A DNA stretch of 17,465 nt from Candidatus Kuenenia stuttgartensis. GTDB lineage: Bacteria; Planctomycetota; UBA1135; UBA2386. Below, piece by piece: positions 1 to 6,562 of the stretch (within the stretch, counting starts at the first letter, position 1; each line of letters begins with the position of its first letter). Location of the stretch: contig CAMAUH010000023.1 in assembly GCA_945861365.1 (NCBI GenBank), forward strand, positions 1 to 17,465, written 5' to 3'. The notes below the pieces were generated by a model, which was not told the origin of the DNA, made no database searches, and saw only the letters and a program-made list of their open reading frames with translations. The position numbers and the translations under genes were made by a program.

Positions 1-144
1 CGCGCGGCGATGCTCGGCGTGTGGTCGCAGCGCGCCGATCGCGGCGCCGAAGTGCGCGCGGCGATGGTCGACCGCTCGGCGATGGCCGGCGTCGCCGTGC
101 TGCGCGCCGATCCGCACCTCGAGATGCACACGCGCGGCGGCTGA
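1..144 (+). CDS. C-terminal fragment of an unidentified protein
   Basis: The reading frame is open from base 1 to a TGA at 142-144 and gives 47 residues, ending in HLEMHTRGG. Codons have the strong G/C third position of the real genes in this window. It is convergent with the permease gene, with only 10 bp between the two stop codons, the usual spacing of genuine gene ends here. Too little is present to recognise a family: there is no membrane segment and no motif. The start lies outside the window. It could in principle be a chance open frame in high-GC DNA, but its neat end beside the next gene favours a real gene tail. Confidence 0.5.
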   Translation, partial: RAAMLGVWSQRADRGAEVRAAMVDRSAMAGVAVLRADPHLEMHTRGG

Positions 145-154
145 GCCGCCGCGT

Positions 155-1159
155 TCACGCCGCGCTGCTGTCGCGCAGGCGATCGGCGAGCAGGTGGCAG
201 CAGACCACCACCGCGACCAGCGCCAGCGACGGGAAGAGCCACAGGTGCCACGCACCGACCGCGGCGTGCTCGACGCCCTGGCGCAGCATCTCGCCCCACG
301 AACTCGACACGCCACCGGAACCGAGGCCGAGGAACGACAGCGTCGATTCGGCGACCGCGGCGCTGGCCGCACAGAAGGCGGCGGTGATGCCGATCGAGCT
401 CCAGATCTGCGGCAGCAGGTGGTGCGTGAACAGGCGCCGTCCGGGCACGCCGAGGCCGCGCGCAACGTGCACGTAGTCGAGTTCGCGCAGGCTCAGCAGT
501 TCGCCGCGCACGATGCGCGCGAAGCTGGTCCAGTAGATCGAGGCCATGACCAGCACGAGGCCGATGCGGCCATCGCCGAGGAACGCGGCGGCGAACAGCA
601 GGAACAGCAGCATCGGGAAGCACGCGAACAGCTCGATCAGCCGCAGCACCAGCACGTCGGCGAGGCCGCCGCGCATGCCGGCGAACGCGCCGAGCAACGT
701 GCCGAGCAGGCCGCCGAGCAGCACGGCCGGCAGCGCCAACCACACGAAGGAACCGGTGCCGTGCAGCACGCGCGCCATCACGTCGCGGCCGGTGTCGTCG
801 GTGCCCATCGGATGGTCCAGCGACGGCGCGCGGCGGAAGTTCGCGGTGTCGGTCTCGATCGGCCCGTGCGGCCACGGCGGCATCCACACGCGGTCCGCGC
901 TGTCCGGCGGCAGCGACGCGGCCCAGCTCTTCCACGACAGATCGCCCGGCCCCACCGGCGGCTTGCCGAACAGGTCGGCGAAGGCTGGGAACGACCACAC
1001 GCCCTGCACGCGCGCCGCCAACGGCACGTCGTTGGCCAGCAGCGGCGCGAACACGCCGATGGCGATCACCAGCAGCGCGAACGCCATCGCACCGGGGCGC
1101 CGCCACCGGATCCGGAAGCGACGCCGCGCCGCGCTGGTCGGTTCGGTGGTCGCGTTCAT
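155..1159 (-). CDS. ABC transporter permease, oligopeptide type (YejE/DppC-like)
   Basis: This 334-aa inner-membrane permease belongs to the binding-protein-dependent family that carries peptides inward. One membrane segment lies near residues 24-42, followed by a long loop and about five C-terminal segments. HPMGTDDTGRDVMARVLHG (about 116-134) is the hallmark DppC/OppC sequence. The ATPase-docking EAA loop is at about 229-250 (ARGLGVPGRRLFTHHLLP), followed by ESTLSFLGLG. The extended first loop, with LANDVPL and FPAF (about 41-60) and a PPWPHGP segment, resembles the YejE branch (microcin C/oligopeptide/muropeptide) more than plain DppC; this is judged by eye. The ATG at 1159 was chosen because it overlaps the stop of the upstream permease gene as ATGA, implying translational coupling. 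The frame stays open further upstream, but that stretch is out of frame inside the other permease gene. No ATPase follows, since the next gene is convergent. Confidence 0.9.
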   Translation of the reverse strand: MNATTEPTSAARRRFRIRWRRPGAMAFALLVIAIGVFAPLLANDVPLAARVQGVWSFPAFADLFGKPPVGPGDLSWKSWAASLPPDSADRVWMPPWPHGPIETDTANFRRAPSLDHPMGTDDTGRDVMARVLHGTGSFVWLALPAVLLGGLLGTLLGAFAGMRGGLADVLVLRLIELFACFPMLLFLLFAAAFLGDGRIGLVLVMASIYWTSFARIVRGELLSLRELDYVHVARGLGVPGRRLFTHHLLPQIWSSIGITAAFCAASAAVAESTLSFLGLGSGGVSSSWGEMLRQGVEHAAVGAWHLWLFPSLALVAVVVCCHLLADRLRDSSAA

Positions 1160-2172
1160 CGTTGCAGGCGCACCCGCGCATCGAGCAAGCGATGCAGGCA
1201 GTCGGACAGCAGCAGCGAGCCCAGGGTGACGACGGAACCGATGACGACGATCGCCATCAGCAGCGGCTGGTCGCGTTGCGTCACCGCCTGGAACGCGAGG
1301 TGGCCGAGGCCGTCGAGCGCGAACAGGCTCTCGACCACGATCGAACCACCGACCACCATCGGCAGCAGCGAACCGGCGAGCGTCGCGACCGGCGCGCAAC
1401 CGTGCCGCAGCAGCCGGCTCCGCACCAGTTCCTCGGCCGCACCGAGCGCGCGCAGGTTGGTGACGAACGGCGCCTGCGCGGTGCGCGCGACCGAGTCGCG
1501 CACGAAGCGGGCAACCAGCGCGGTCGGACCGATCGCCATCACCAGCACCGGCAGCACGAGATGCCACGCGAAATCGACGACCTGCCAGGGCAGGGCCATC
1601 TCGCTGGTGCCCGGCGAACGCAGCCCGGCGGCCGGCAACAGGTGCAGTCCGACGCAGAAGGTCAGCAGCAGCAGGCTCGCCAGCAGGAACTCCGGCAGGC
1701 CGACGCCGAGCAGCAGCAACACCGACGCGAGCCGTTCGCGCGGCGAGTCCTTGTGCCGTCCGAGCCACGCCCCGAGCCAGACGCCGCCGAGCACCGCGAT
1801 CGCCAGCGCGAGGCTGCCGAGCAGCATCGTCACCGGCAACGCCGCGAACAGCCGTCGCCACAGCGCAGCGTGGTCGCCACCGGGGCCGGCGAAGTGCAGG
1901 GTCGCGGCATTGCGCAACCAGCCCAGGTAGCGCTCCCACACCGGCGCCGGCGCGAACGTCACCGGATCGACCATGCCGTAGCGGACCCGCAGCTGCAGCA
2001 CCGCGGCATCGCGGCTCGCGGCATCGGCGAACGGCTGCAGCGCGTGCACCTGCGCGGCTTCCAGCTCGGCGCGGTCGACCGGCGCCAGGTCGAGCACCAG
2101 GAACGTGACGAAGGTGATGCCGAACAGCGTCGGGAACAGCCACGCCAGCCGTGCCAGCAGCCAGTGCTTCAT
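1156..2172 (-). CDS. ABC transporter permease, oligopeptide type (YejB/DppB-like)
   Basis: This 338-aa inner-membrane permease is the partner of the downstream YejE/DppC-like protein, and the two would form the transmembrane channel. The N-terminus (WLFPTLFGITFVTFLVLDLAP, about 11-31) matches the DppB pattern, but the usual PGDP after the first helix is replaced by APVDRAE. Further membrane segments lie at about 112-137, 149-180, 203-225, 262-283 and 303-322. The EAA loop is at about 235-262 (LRALGAAEELVRSRLLRHG), followed by the family sequence GSIVVESLFALDGLG. Length is normal for the family. The gene starts 10 bp after the M14 peptidase gene and its stop overlaps the next start, so the three are almost certainly cotranscribed. 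Substrate is inferred from family and operon context: peptides, possibly cell-wall peptides. Confidence 0.92.
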   Translation of the reverse strand: MKHWLLARLAWLFPTLFGITFVTFLVLDLAPVDRAELEAAQVHALQPFADAASRDAAVLQLRVRYGMVDPVTFAPAPVWERYLGWLRNAATLHFAGPGGDHAALWRRLFAALPVTMLLGSLALAIAVLGGVWLGAWLGRHKDSPRERLASVLLLLGVGLPEFLLASLLLLTFCVGLHLLPAAGLRSPGTSEMALPWQVVDFAWHLVLPVLVMAIGPTALVARFVRDSVARTAQAPFVTNLRALGAAEELVRSRLLRHGCAPVATLAGSLLPMVVGGSIVVESLFALDGLGHLAFQAVTQRDQPLLMAIVVIGSVVTLGSLLLSDCLHRLLDARVRLQR

Positions 2173-2182
2173 CGCCGCCCGA

Positions 2183-2938
2183 TCATTCGGTGAGGATCAC
2201 CGCCAGGATCGCCTCGCGCGTGTCCAGCCAGACCGAGCGCGGATCCGCGCCACGTTCGTACTCGAGGGTCAGGATCGGCGTGCCCAGCGTGCGGCCGACC
2301 CACGATCCGAGCGAGCCCGGCGTCGGCGCGATCTTGTCCGAGGGCTTCACGCGATAGCCGGAACGCTGCGAGAACAGCTGCGCATGGCGTTCGGCCGGCC
2401 CATCGAAGTTGATGAAGTGGTCGCCGCGCCATGCGTGCGCGACGATCACCAGGTGCGGCCGTTCCGCCAGCAGCAGGTCGTGCAGCGCGCGCGCCTCGGG
2501 CTGGTCGAGCGGACTCTGGCCATTGCTCGCGCTGGCGACGAAGTTGCGCGCCGGGTAGTTGCGGTTCAGGTCGACGCGGTTGCTGTTGGCGCGGGTGTTC
2601 GCCGCGGAGCCATCCGGGTTGACGTCCTCGAGGATCGTCAGGGTCACCGCGTCGGCGGCGCCCGGCAGGTTCAGGAACTCGTGCGGTAGACCGTCCGTGG
2701 CGACCGCACCTTCGCGTTCATCGCCGTGGATGCCGCCGACCCACAGCACCCGCCGGGGGCCATGGCCCAGCCGCAGCGTGCGCAGCGGCCGCCCCTCGAC
2801 GCTGGTGCCGATGGTCTGCCATTGCGGCCTGGCCGGCGCCGCCGCCTCGACCACCGCGGGGCCTTGCCGCTGCCGCTCGAACGAATGGAAGTTCACGCAC
2901 CCGGGGAGCAGCAAAAGCAGCGACAACAGCGGGCGCAT
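2183..2938 (-). CDS. Exported M14 zinc carboxypeptidase, MpaA-like
   Basis: This 251-aa metallopeptidase of family M14 cuts single residues or gamma-D-Glu-diaminopimelate bonds from peptides; the short, compact form is closest to murein peptide amidase A (MpaA). Zinc ligands H71 and E74 lie in GGIHGDEREG, and the third ligand H168 in VIVAHAW. Substrate-binding residues appear in DLNRNYP (N125, R126), and the general base is E226 in LTLEYE. NPDG (107-110) is also typical. The start at 2938 gives MRPLLSLLLLLPGC, a signal peptide with an imperfect lipobox (LPGC, Cys14), so it may be a lipoprotein. A longer frame reaching 3109 has an N-terminal extension unlike any signal sequence. It is the first gene of the operon with the two peptide permeases, 10 bp upstream of the first. 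E. coli MpaA is cytoplasmic, so export would put the cleavage step before uptake. Confidence 0.88.
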   Translation of the reverse strand: MRPLLSLLLLLPGCVNFHSFERQRQGPAVVEAAAPARPQWQTIGTSVEGRPLRTLRLGHGPRRVLWVGGIHGDEREGAVATDGLPHEFLNLPGAADAVTLTILEDVNPDGSAANTRANSNRVDLNRNYPARNFVASASNGQSPLDQPEARALHDLLLAERPHLVIVAHAWRGDHFINFDGPAERHAQLFSQRSGYRVKPSDKIAPTPGSLGSWVGRTLGTPILTLEYERGADPRSVWLDTREAILAVILTE

Positions 2939-3165
2939 GGGGGCAGGCAAGATAACGCACGCCCCGGTGGCCGCCATGGCGCATCCCCCGACGGCATCGG
3001 GCCCAGCGCTGCTCCGATTTTTCTCCAGCCGTCCTTCGCCAAACGTCGCCTCCGAGGCGCCGAAGGGCCCACCCAGGGCGATCGGCGGTCCCCCGCAATC
3101 CAAGGCCAACTTCGTGGGCTAGGGTTAGGGACCGGACTCCCTGCGCAACCCACCCGCTACTGCAA
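2939..3165. promoter_or_regulatory. Divergent intergenic region, M14 operon / 706-aa secreted protein
   Basis: These 227 bp separate two divergent starts and should hold both promoters. A short AT-rich patch (GATTTTTCT, about 3016-3024) interrupts the high GC. An inverted repeat CGCCTC-C-GAGGCG sits at 3047-3059 and could be an operator or chance. No convincing -35/-10 pair and no Shine-Dalgarno site before 3166 could be identified. TAGGGTTAGGG at about 3120-3130 is a short direct repeat with no evident role. Confidence 0.35.
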
Positions 3166-5286
3166 ATGTCCTTCGCCTCCTCCCACCGGCTCCGCACGCT
3201 GCTGTTGCTGAGCCTCGTCACTTCTACGGTCGCCGCCCAGAGCCAGTTGGGCCAGTATGGCGAGATCGTGATCTCCTCCGGGATGCCGATCCCGAGCTCG
3301 AACGGCGCCTCGCCGAACGACTTCCCGGCTGGCGCCGTGGTGGTCTCGACCGGCACGGTTTTCACCGCGCCAGTCCTGGACCTGAACGGCAGCCTGCTGA
3401 CGCGTGTGCGCGTGGCGGACAACGCCGGCCTCGGCATCAGCGGCGTGAACGGCTCCGCCTACCTTCTGGGCCGCAGCAACGGTGACCTGCGCATGATCGT
3501 GCGCGGCAGCGACCCGGCGCCGGGCTGCCCCCCCACCACCCTGCTCCGCACCTCGAGTGCGACCGCGAACGGCCTGCAGGCGATCCGCATCAGCCCGCTC
3601 GGCGAATGGCTGCTGCTCGGCGCGTCGATCTACGACCCGACCGTGCCGACCAACACGCCGACCAGCTCGGACTCCGCCTATTTCTGGGGCCAACCAGGCG
3701 CAATGGTACTGATGGCCCGCGAAGGCACCCTGGTGCCGTCGCTGAGCAACGGTGAGGTCTTCGGTTCGATCGACACCTCGAGCAACCAGAGCTGGCTGCT
3801 GAACTCGTCTGGCACGGCCCTGATCCGCAACCAGATGCTGATCGGCACCGGCGGTGTCACGTCAAGCAACGACGCCATCCTGCTGCTCGGCACGCCAGGC
3901 ACGCTGACCACGTTCCTGCGCGAGGGCGATGTCTGGACCGGCGTCGGCGCCTCGGGCGGCGAGGTGCTGGACCGTTACAGCTCCAACAACCAGTTCCCGA
4001 CCAGCGGCTGGAACCTGAACGAGTCGGGTGCCGTGCTGCACGACCTGCACTTCGTCGTCGGTTCGGGCACCATCCCGGTCACCGCGGCGGACGACCGCGC
4101 GGTCGCGATCTACCAGGGCGGCACCGACGTCATCGTCGCCCGCGAAAACCAGCAGGCCCCGGGTCTGCCGACCGGCGTCGTGTTCGCCGACGTATCGGCG
4201 TTCGTGGGATTCGCGAGCTTCCCGCAGAACAGCTTCAACAAGTCGAACGTCGCGTTCTTCTCGACCTCACTGGCCGGCACCGGCGTGACGACGAGCAACA
4301 ACCAGGCGCTCTACACGGCGAGCGTCGGCGGCGGCCTCAACCTGGTCGCGCGCTCCGGTGACCCCGCCCCGGCCAGCCTCGGCGCCGGCGTCACCTACGT
4401 GTCGTTCAACAACGCCAGCCTGTCGATGAACGACTCGGGCCTGATCTGCATGTTCGCCACGGTCACGGGCGGCACCGTCACCACCGCGGACGACAGCGTG
4501 ATGCTGCTCGGCACGCCGGGCAACTTGACGGTCATCGCCCGCGAAGGCGCTCCGTTCACGCTGCTGCCGGGCACCTGGACCTTCAGCGCGATCAACCAGA
4601 ACGCGCACCTGACGGAACGCGGTTCCCTGGTCTGGAACCAGCCCGTCACCGACGGCGCCAACACTCGCAGCCTGTGGCTCAGCTACACGGCCGAGCAGGG
4701 CCTGAGGATCTTCTACGACCCGACCGAGACGTACACGACCTTCCTGGGTCCGCTGGTGCCCTCCAGCATGAGCACCGCCGGCACGATCCAGAGCGGCGAC
4801 ACCAGCAGCGTGCACGTCAACAACCACGGCGACTTCGCCAGCACACTGAACTTCGCGACCGGCTTCGGCTCCGCCGTCGTGCGTGGCCACTTCGGCTCGT
4901 TGATCGCGAAGCCTGCAGCCGTGCCGGCCGCCGGCCTCGTGCCGCAGGACTTCGCCCTCGACTGCGGCGCCGCCAACGCGTCCCAGATCTACATCCTGAT
5001 CGGCAGCCTCAACGGCACGCGTCCCGGCACGCCGTTCCCGCCGATCACGATCCCGCTGAACCTCGACGGCTGGCTCGACATCTCGATCGGCTACGCCAAC
5101 ACGGCGGTCTACACCAACACGCTCGGCCTGTTGGACGCGAACGGCAAGGCGAGCATGAGCTTCACGCTGCCCGCCGGCGTCAGTGGTGCGGCCGGCCTGA
5201 CGCTGCACCACAGCGCCGTCGTGCTGGACTTCTTCACGCTCGCGCCGGTGCTCGCCACCGAGCCGACTTCCCTCAAGTTCTACTAG
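3166..5286 (+). CDS. Secreted tandem-repeat (NxxG-type, propeller-like) protein with C-terminal planctomycete module
   Basis: This 706-aa exported protein has a signal peptide at 1-24 (RLRTLLLLSLVTSTVAA, probable cleavage after AA). Residues of about 70-570 hold a degenerate repeat of roughly 70 residues. Each unit pairs an R-x-G-x-P-A-P-like turn (RGSDPAPG 113, REGTLVPS 185, REGDVWTG 252, RENQQAPG 326, RSGDPAPA 396, REGAPFTL 459) with an N-x-x-G or N-x-S strand (NSSGTALI 213, NESGAVLH 285, NKSNVAFF 358, NDSGLICMF 422, NNHGDFAST 552). Such repeats occur in planctomycete and myxobacterial exported proteins described as tandem-repeat NxxGxxAF proteins, and a beta-propeller fold is plausible. 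Residues 590-700 form a separate beta module ending SLKFY, also seen in the lectin and hydrolase of this window. No catalytic motif was seen; role unknown, perhaps surface or matrix. The ATG has no Shine-Dalgarno site. Confidence 0.85.
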   Translation: MSFASSHRLRTLLLLSLVTSTVAAQSQLGQYGEIVISSGMPIPSSNGASPNDFPAGAVVVSTGTVFTAPVLDLNGSLLTRVRVADNAGLGISGVNGSAYLLGRSNGDLRMIVRGSDPAPGCPPTTLLRTSSATANGLQAIRISPLGEWLLLGASIYDPTVPTNTPTSSDSAYFWGQPGAMVLMAREGTLVPSLSNGEVFGSIDTSSNQSWLLNSSGTALIRNQMLIGTGGVTSSNDAILLLGTPGTLTTFLREGDVWTGVGASGGEVLDRYSSNNQFPTSGWNLNESGAVLHDLHFVVGSGTIPVTAADDRAVAIYQGGTDVIVARENQQAPGLPTGVVFADVSAFVGFASFPQNSFNKSNVAFFSTSLAGTGVTTSNNQALYTASVGGGLNLVARSGDPAPASLGAGVTYVSFNNASLSMNDSGLICMFATVTGGTVTTADDSVMLLGTPGNLTVIAREGAPFTLLPGTWTFSAINQNAHLTERGSLVWNQPVTDGANTRSLWLSYTAEQGLRIFYDPTETYTTFLGPLVPSSMSTAGTIQSGDTSSVHVNNHGDFASTLNFATGFGSAVVRGHFGSLIAKPAAVPAAGLVPQDFALDCGAANASQIYILIGSLNGTRPGTPFPPITIPLNLDGWLDISIGYANTAVYTNTLGLLDANGKASMSFTLPAGVSGAAGLTLHHSAVVLDFFTLAPVLATEPTSLKFY

Positions 5287-5318
5287 GCTACGCGAGGTCG
5301 GCGGCCGGACCCGCCTGC

Positions 5319-5348
5319 GTAGGAGCCGACGACCGCAGCGGTCGCGAC
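5319..5348. repeat. REP-like palindromic motif
   Basis: GTAGGAGC (5319-5326) is followed by the hairpin CGACCG-CAG-CGGTCG (5330-5344) and then CGAC. The arrangement of a conserved GTAGGAGC head plus a short GC hairpin is that of REP elements well known from Pseudomonas and Xanthomonas genomes. It lies between two convergent genes, the usual REP location, 32 bp after the stop of the 706-aa gene. Only one copy is in the window, so repetition in the genome is not shown. Confidence 0.35.
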
Positions 5349-5469
5349 TCAACGGCGAAGACGGGGGCCGCGTTTCGCGCCTCGGGTGACGCGTCCGTGC
5401 GCGTGGCTGGTGCTGAGGAACGCCAAGGCTTGGGCCGGCCGCCGCACCGCGGCGCCGACTCGCCTGCAC

Positions 5470-5487
5470 CGGGCCGCCGGCGGCCCG
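5470..5487. terminator. Perfect 18-bp palindrome between convergent genes, possible bidirectional terminator
   Basis: CGGGCCGCCGGCGGCCCG is its own reverse complement and can fold as a 7-bp stem with a 4-base CCGG loop. It lies 14 bp beyond the racemase stop and 183 bp beyond the stop of the 706-aa gene. There is no T-run on either side, so it is not a classic intrinsic terminator. Blocking of read-through or RNA end protection is inferred from position only. Confidence 0.35.
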
Positions 5488-5501
5488 TTGCATGGGCAGT
5501 G

Positions 5502-6512
5502 TCAGATCCCGAACCGGCAGGGGTCGTCCGGATCGATGACGAACGTTTGCAGGCCGGTGATCCAGGCCGAGCCCTCGACCTCCGGCACGATCGCGGCGAC
5601 CGCACCGTTGCCGACGGTGACTTCGCGCACGACGCGGGCGCGGAACTCGGTGCCGAGCACGCTCTGCGACCGGAACCACTGCCCCACCGCCAGTTCACCC
5701 TTGGCGTGCAGCACGGCCAGCTTGGCCGACGTGCCGGTGCCACAGGGCGAGCGGTCCCACGCGGTGCCCGGGCACAGCGTCAGCGCGCGCGAGCCAGGCT
5801 GCTCGCCGTCCAGCGTGACGAACACCTTCACGTGGTCGACGATCTCGTCGGCGCCACCGTCGGGATGGCGAGCGCGCACGCCTTCGCGCACCAGCGCCTC
5901 GCGCACCGCGGTCGCTGCCTGCATCAGCACCGGCAGATGGCCCTTGTCGACCAGCAGCCCGAACTGCTCGGCCTCGACGAAGGCGAACCAGTTGCCGCCC
6001 CACGCGATGTCGACGGCGACCTTGCCGAAGCCGTGCACCGGCACGATCACGCGCTGGCGGAACAGGAACGACGGCACGTTGGTGATCGTGACGCTGCGCA
6101 CCTTGCCGTTCTCGACGGCGATGCGGCATGGCACCGTTCCCACCGGCGTGTCGAGCACGAGCTCGGTGATCGGTTCGACCGCCGGCACCATGCCGGTCGC
6201 CACCGCGACCGTGGCGACGCCGATGGCACCGTGGCCACACATGCCGAGGTAGCCCGCATCGTTGGCGAAGACCACGCCGAGGTGCGCACCCGGCGCGCAC
6301 GGCGGCAGCAGGTAGGCGAGCACGATCGCGTCGTGGCCGCGCGGCTCCAGCACCAGCGCGCGCCGCAGCCAATCGTGCGAACGCTGCAGTTCGGCCCGTT
6401 TCTCGGCCATCGTCGCACCCGGCACGTGGGGCATGCCGCCGGTGACGATGCGCGTCGGTTCGCCAGCGGTGTGCGAGTCGACGGCCTGGACCATGCGCGA
6501 GAACTGCAGCAT
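5502..6512 (-). CDS. Proline racemase / 4-hydroxyproline 2-epimerase family enzyme
   Basis: This 336-aa cytoplasmic enzyme has the normal family length. It inverts the alpha carbon of proline or hydroxyproline with two cysteines acting as base and acid, without a cofactor. Both are present: Cys92 in MCGHGAIG and Cys257 in DRSPCGTGTSA. The N-terminal DSHTAGEPTR is the other family signature. Keeping both cysteines argues against the trans-3-hydroxyproline dehydratase branch, where one is replaced by Thr or Ser. Proline versus 4-hydroxyproline cannot be decided from sequence alone. No hydroxyproline catabolic gene (D-amino-acid oxidase, deaminase, ketoglutarate semialdehyde dehydrogenase) is adjacent, so the gene stands alone. 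The start at 6512 was taken; a second in-frame ATG at 6494 (MVQAVDSHTAG) is nearly as good. Neither has a Shine-Dalgarno site. It is divergent from the glycosyltransferase gene. Confidence 0.9.
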   Translation of the reverse strand: MLQFSRMVQAVDSHTAGEPTRIVTGGMPHVPGATMAEKRAELQRSHDWLRRALVLEPRGHDAIVLAYLLPPCAPGAHLGVVFANDAGYLGMCGHGAIGVATVAVATGMVPAVEPITELVLDTPVGTVPCRIAVENGKVRSVTITNVPSFLFRQRVIVPVHGFGKVAVDIAWGGNWFAFVEAEQFGLLVDKGHLPVLMQAATAVREALVREGVRARHPDGGADEIVDHVKVFVTLDGEQPGSRALTLCPGTAWDRSPCGTGTSAKLAVLHAKGELAVGQWFRSQSVLGTEFRARVVREVTVGNGAVAAIVPEVEGSAWITGLQTFVIDPDDPCRFGI

Positions 6513-6562
6513 CGCCGCATCATGCCGCGCCGACCGCGGCGACCGCAGTCCTGGTTCGCGCA

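Noticed and set aside
194..1930. Long plus-strand open frames opposite the two permease genes (also 546-1229 and 1162-2193)
   Set aside because: Products are rich in Arg, Gln and His without motifs; they are the antisense shadows of well-recognised permeases in high-GC DNA.
1160..2143. Upstream extension of the YejE/DppC-like frame to 662 codons
   Set aside because: The extension is out of frame within the other permease gene and low in complexity; the ATGA overlap gives the start.
155..2938. Microcin C-type antibiotic import or immunity locus
   Set aside because: The permeases resemble the Yej branch, but there is no MccF, MccE or toxin gene nearby; a nutrient or cell-wall peptide role is simpler.
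2939..3109. Longer start for the M14 peptidase
   Set aside because: It would bury the signal peptide behind 57 residues without family match.
3120..3131. Telomere-like TTAGGG repeat
   Set aside because: Only about two units; no more than a chance short repeat.
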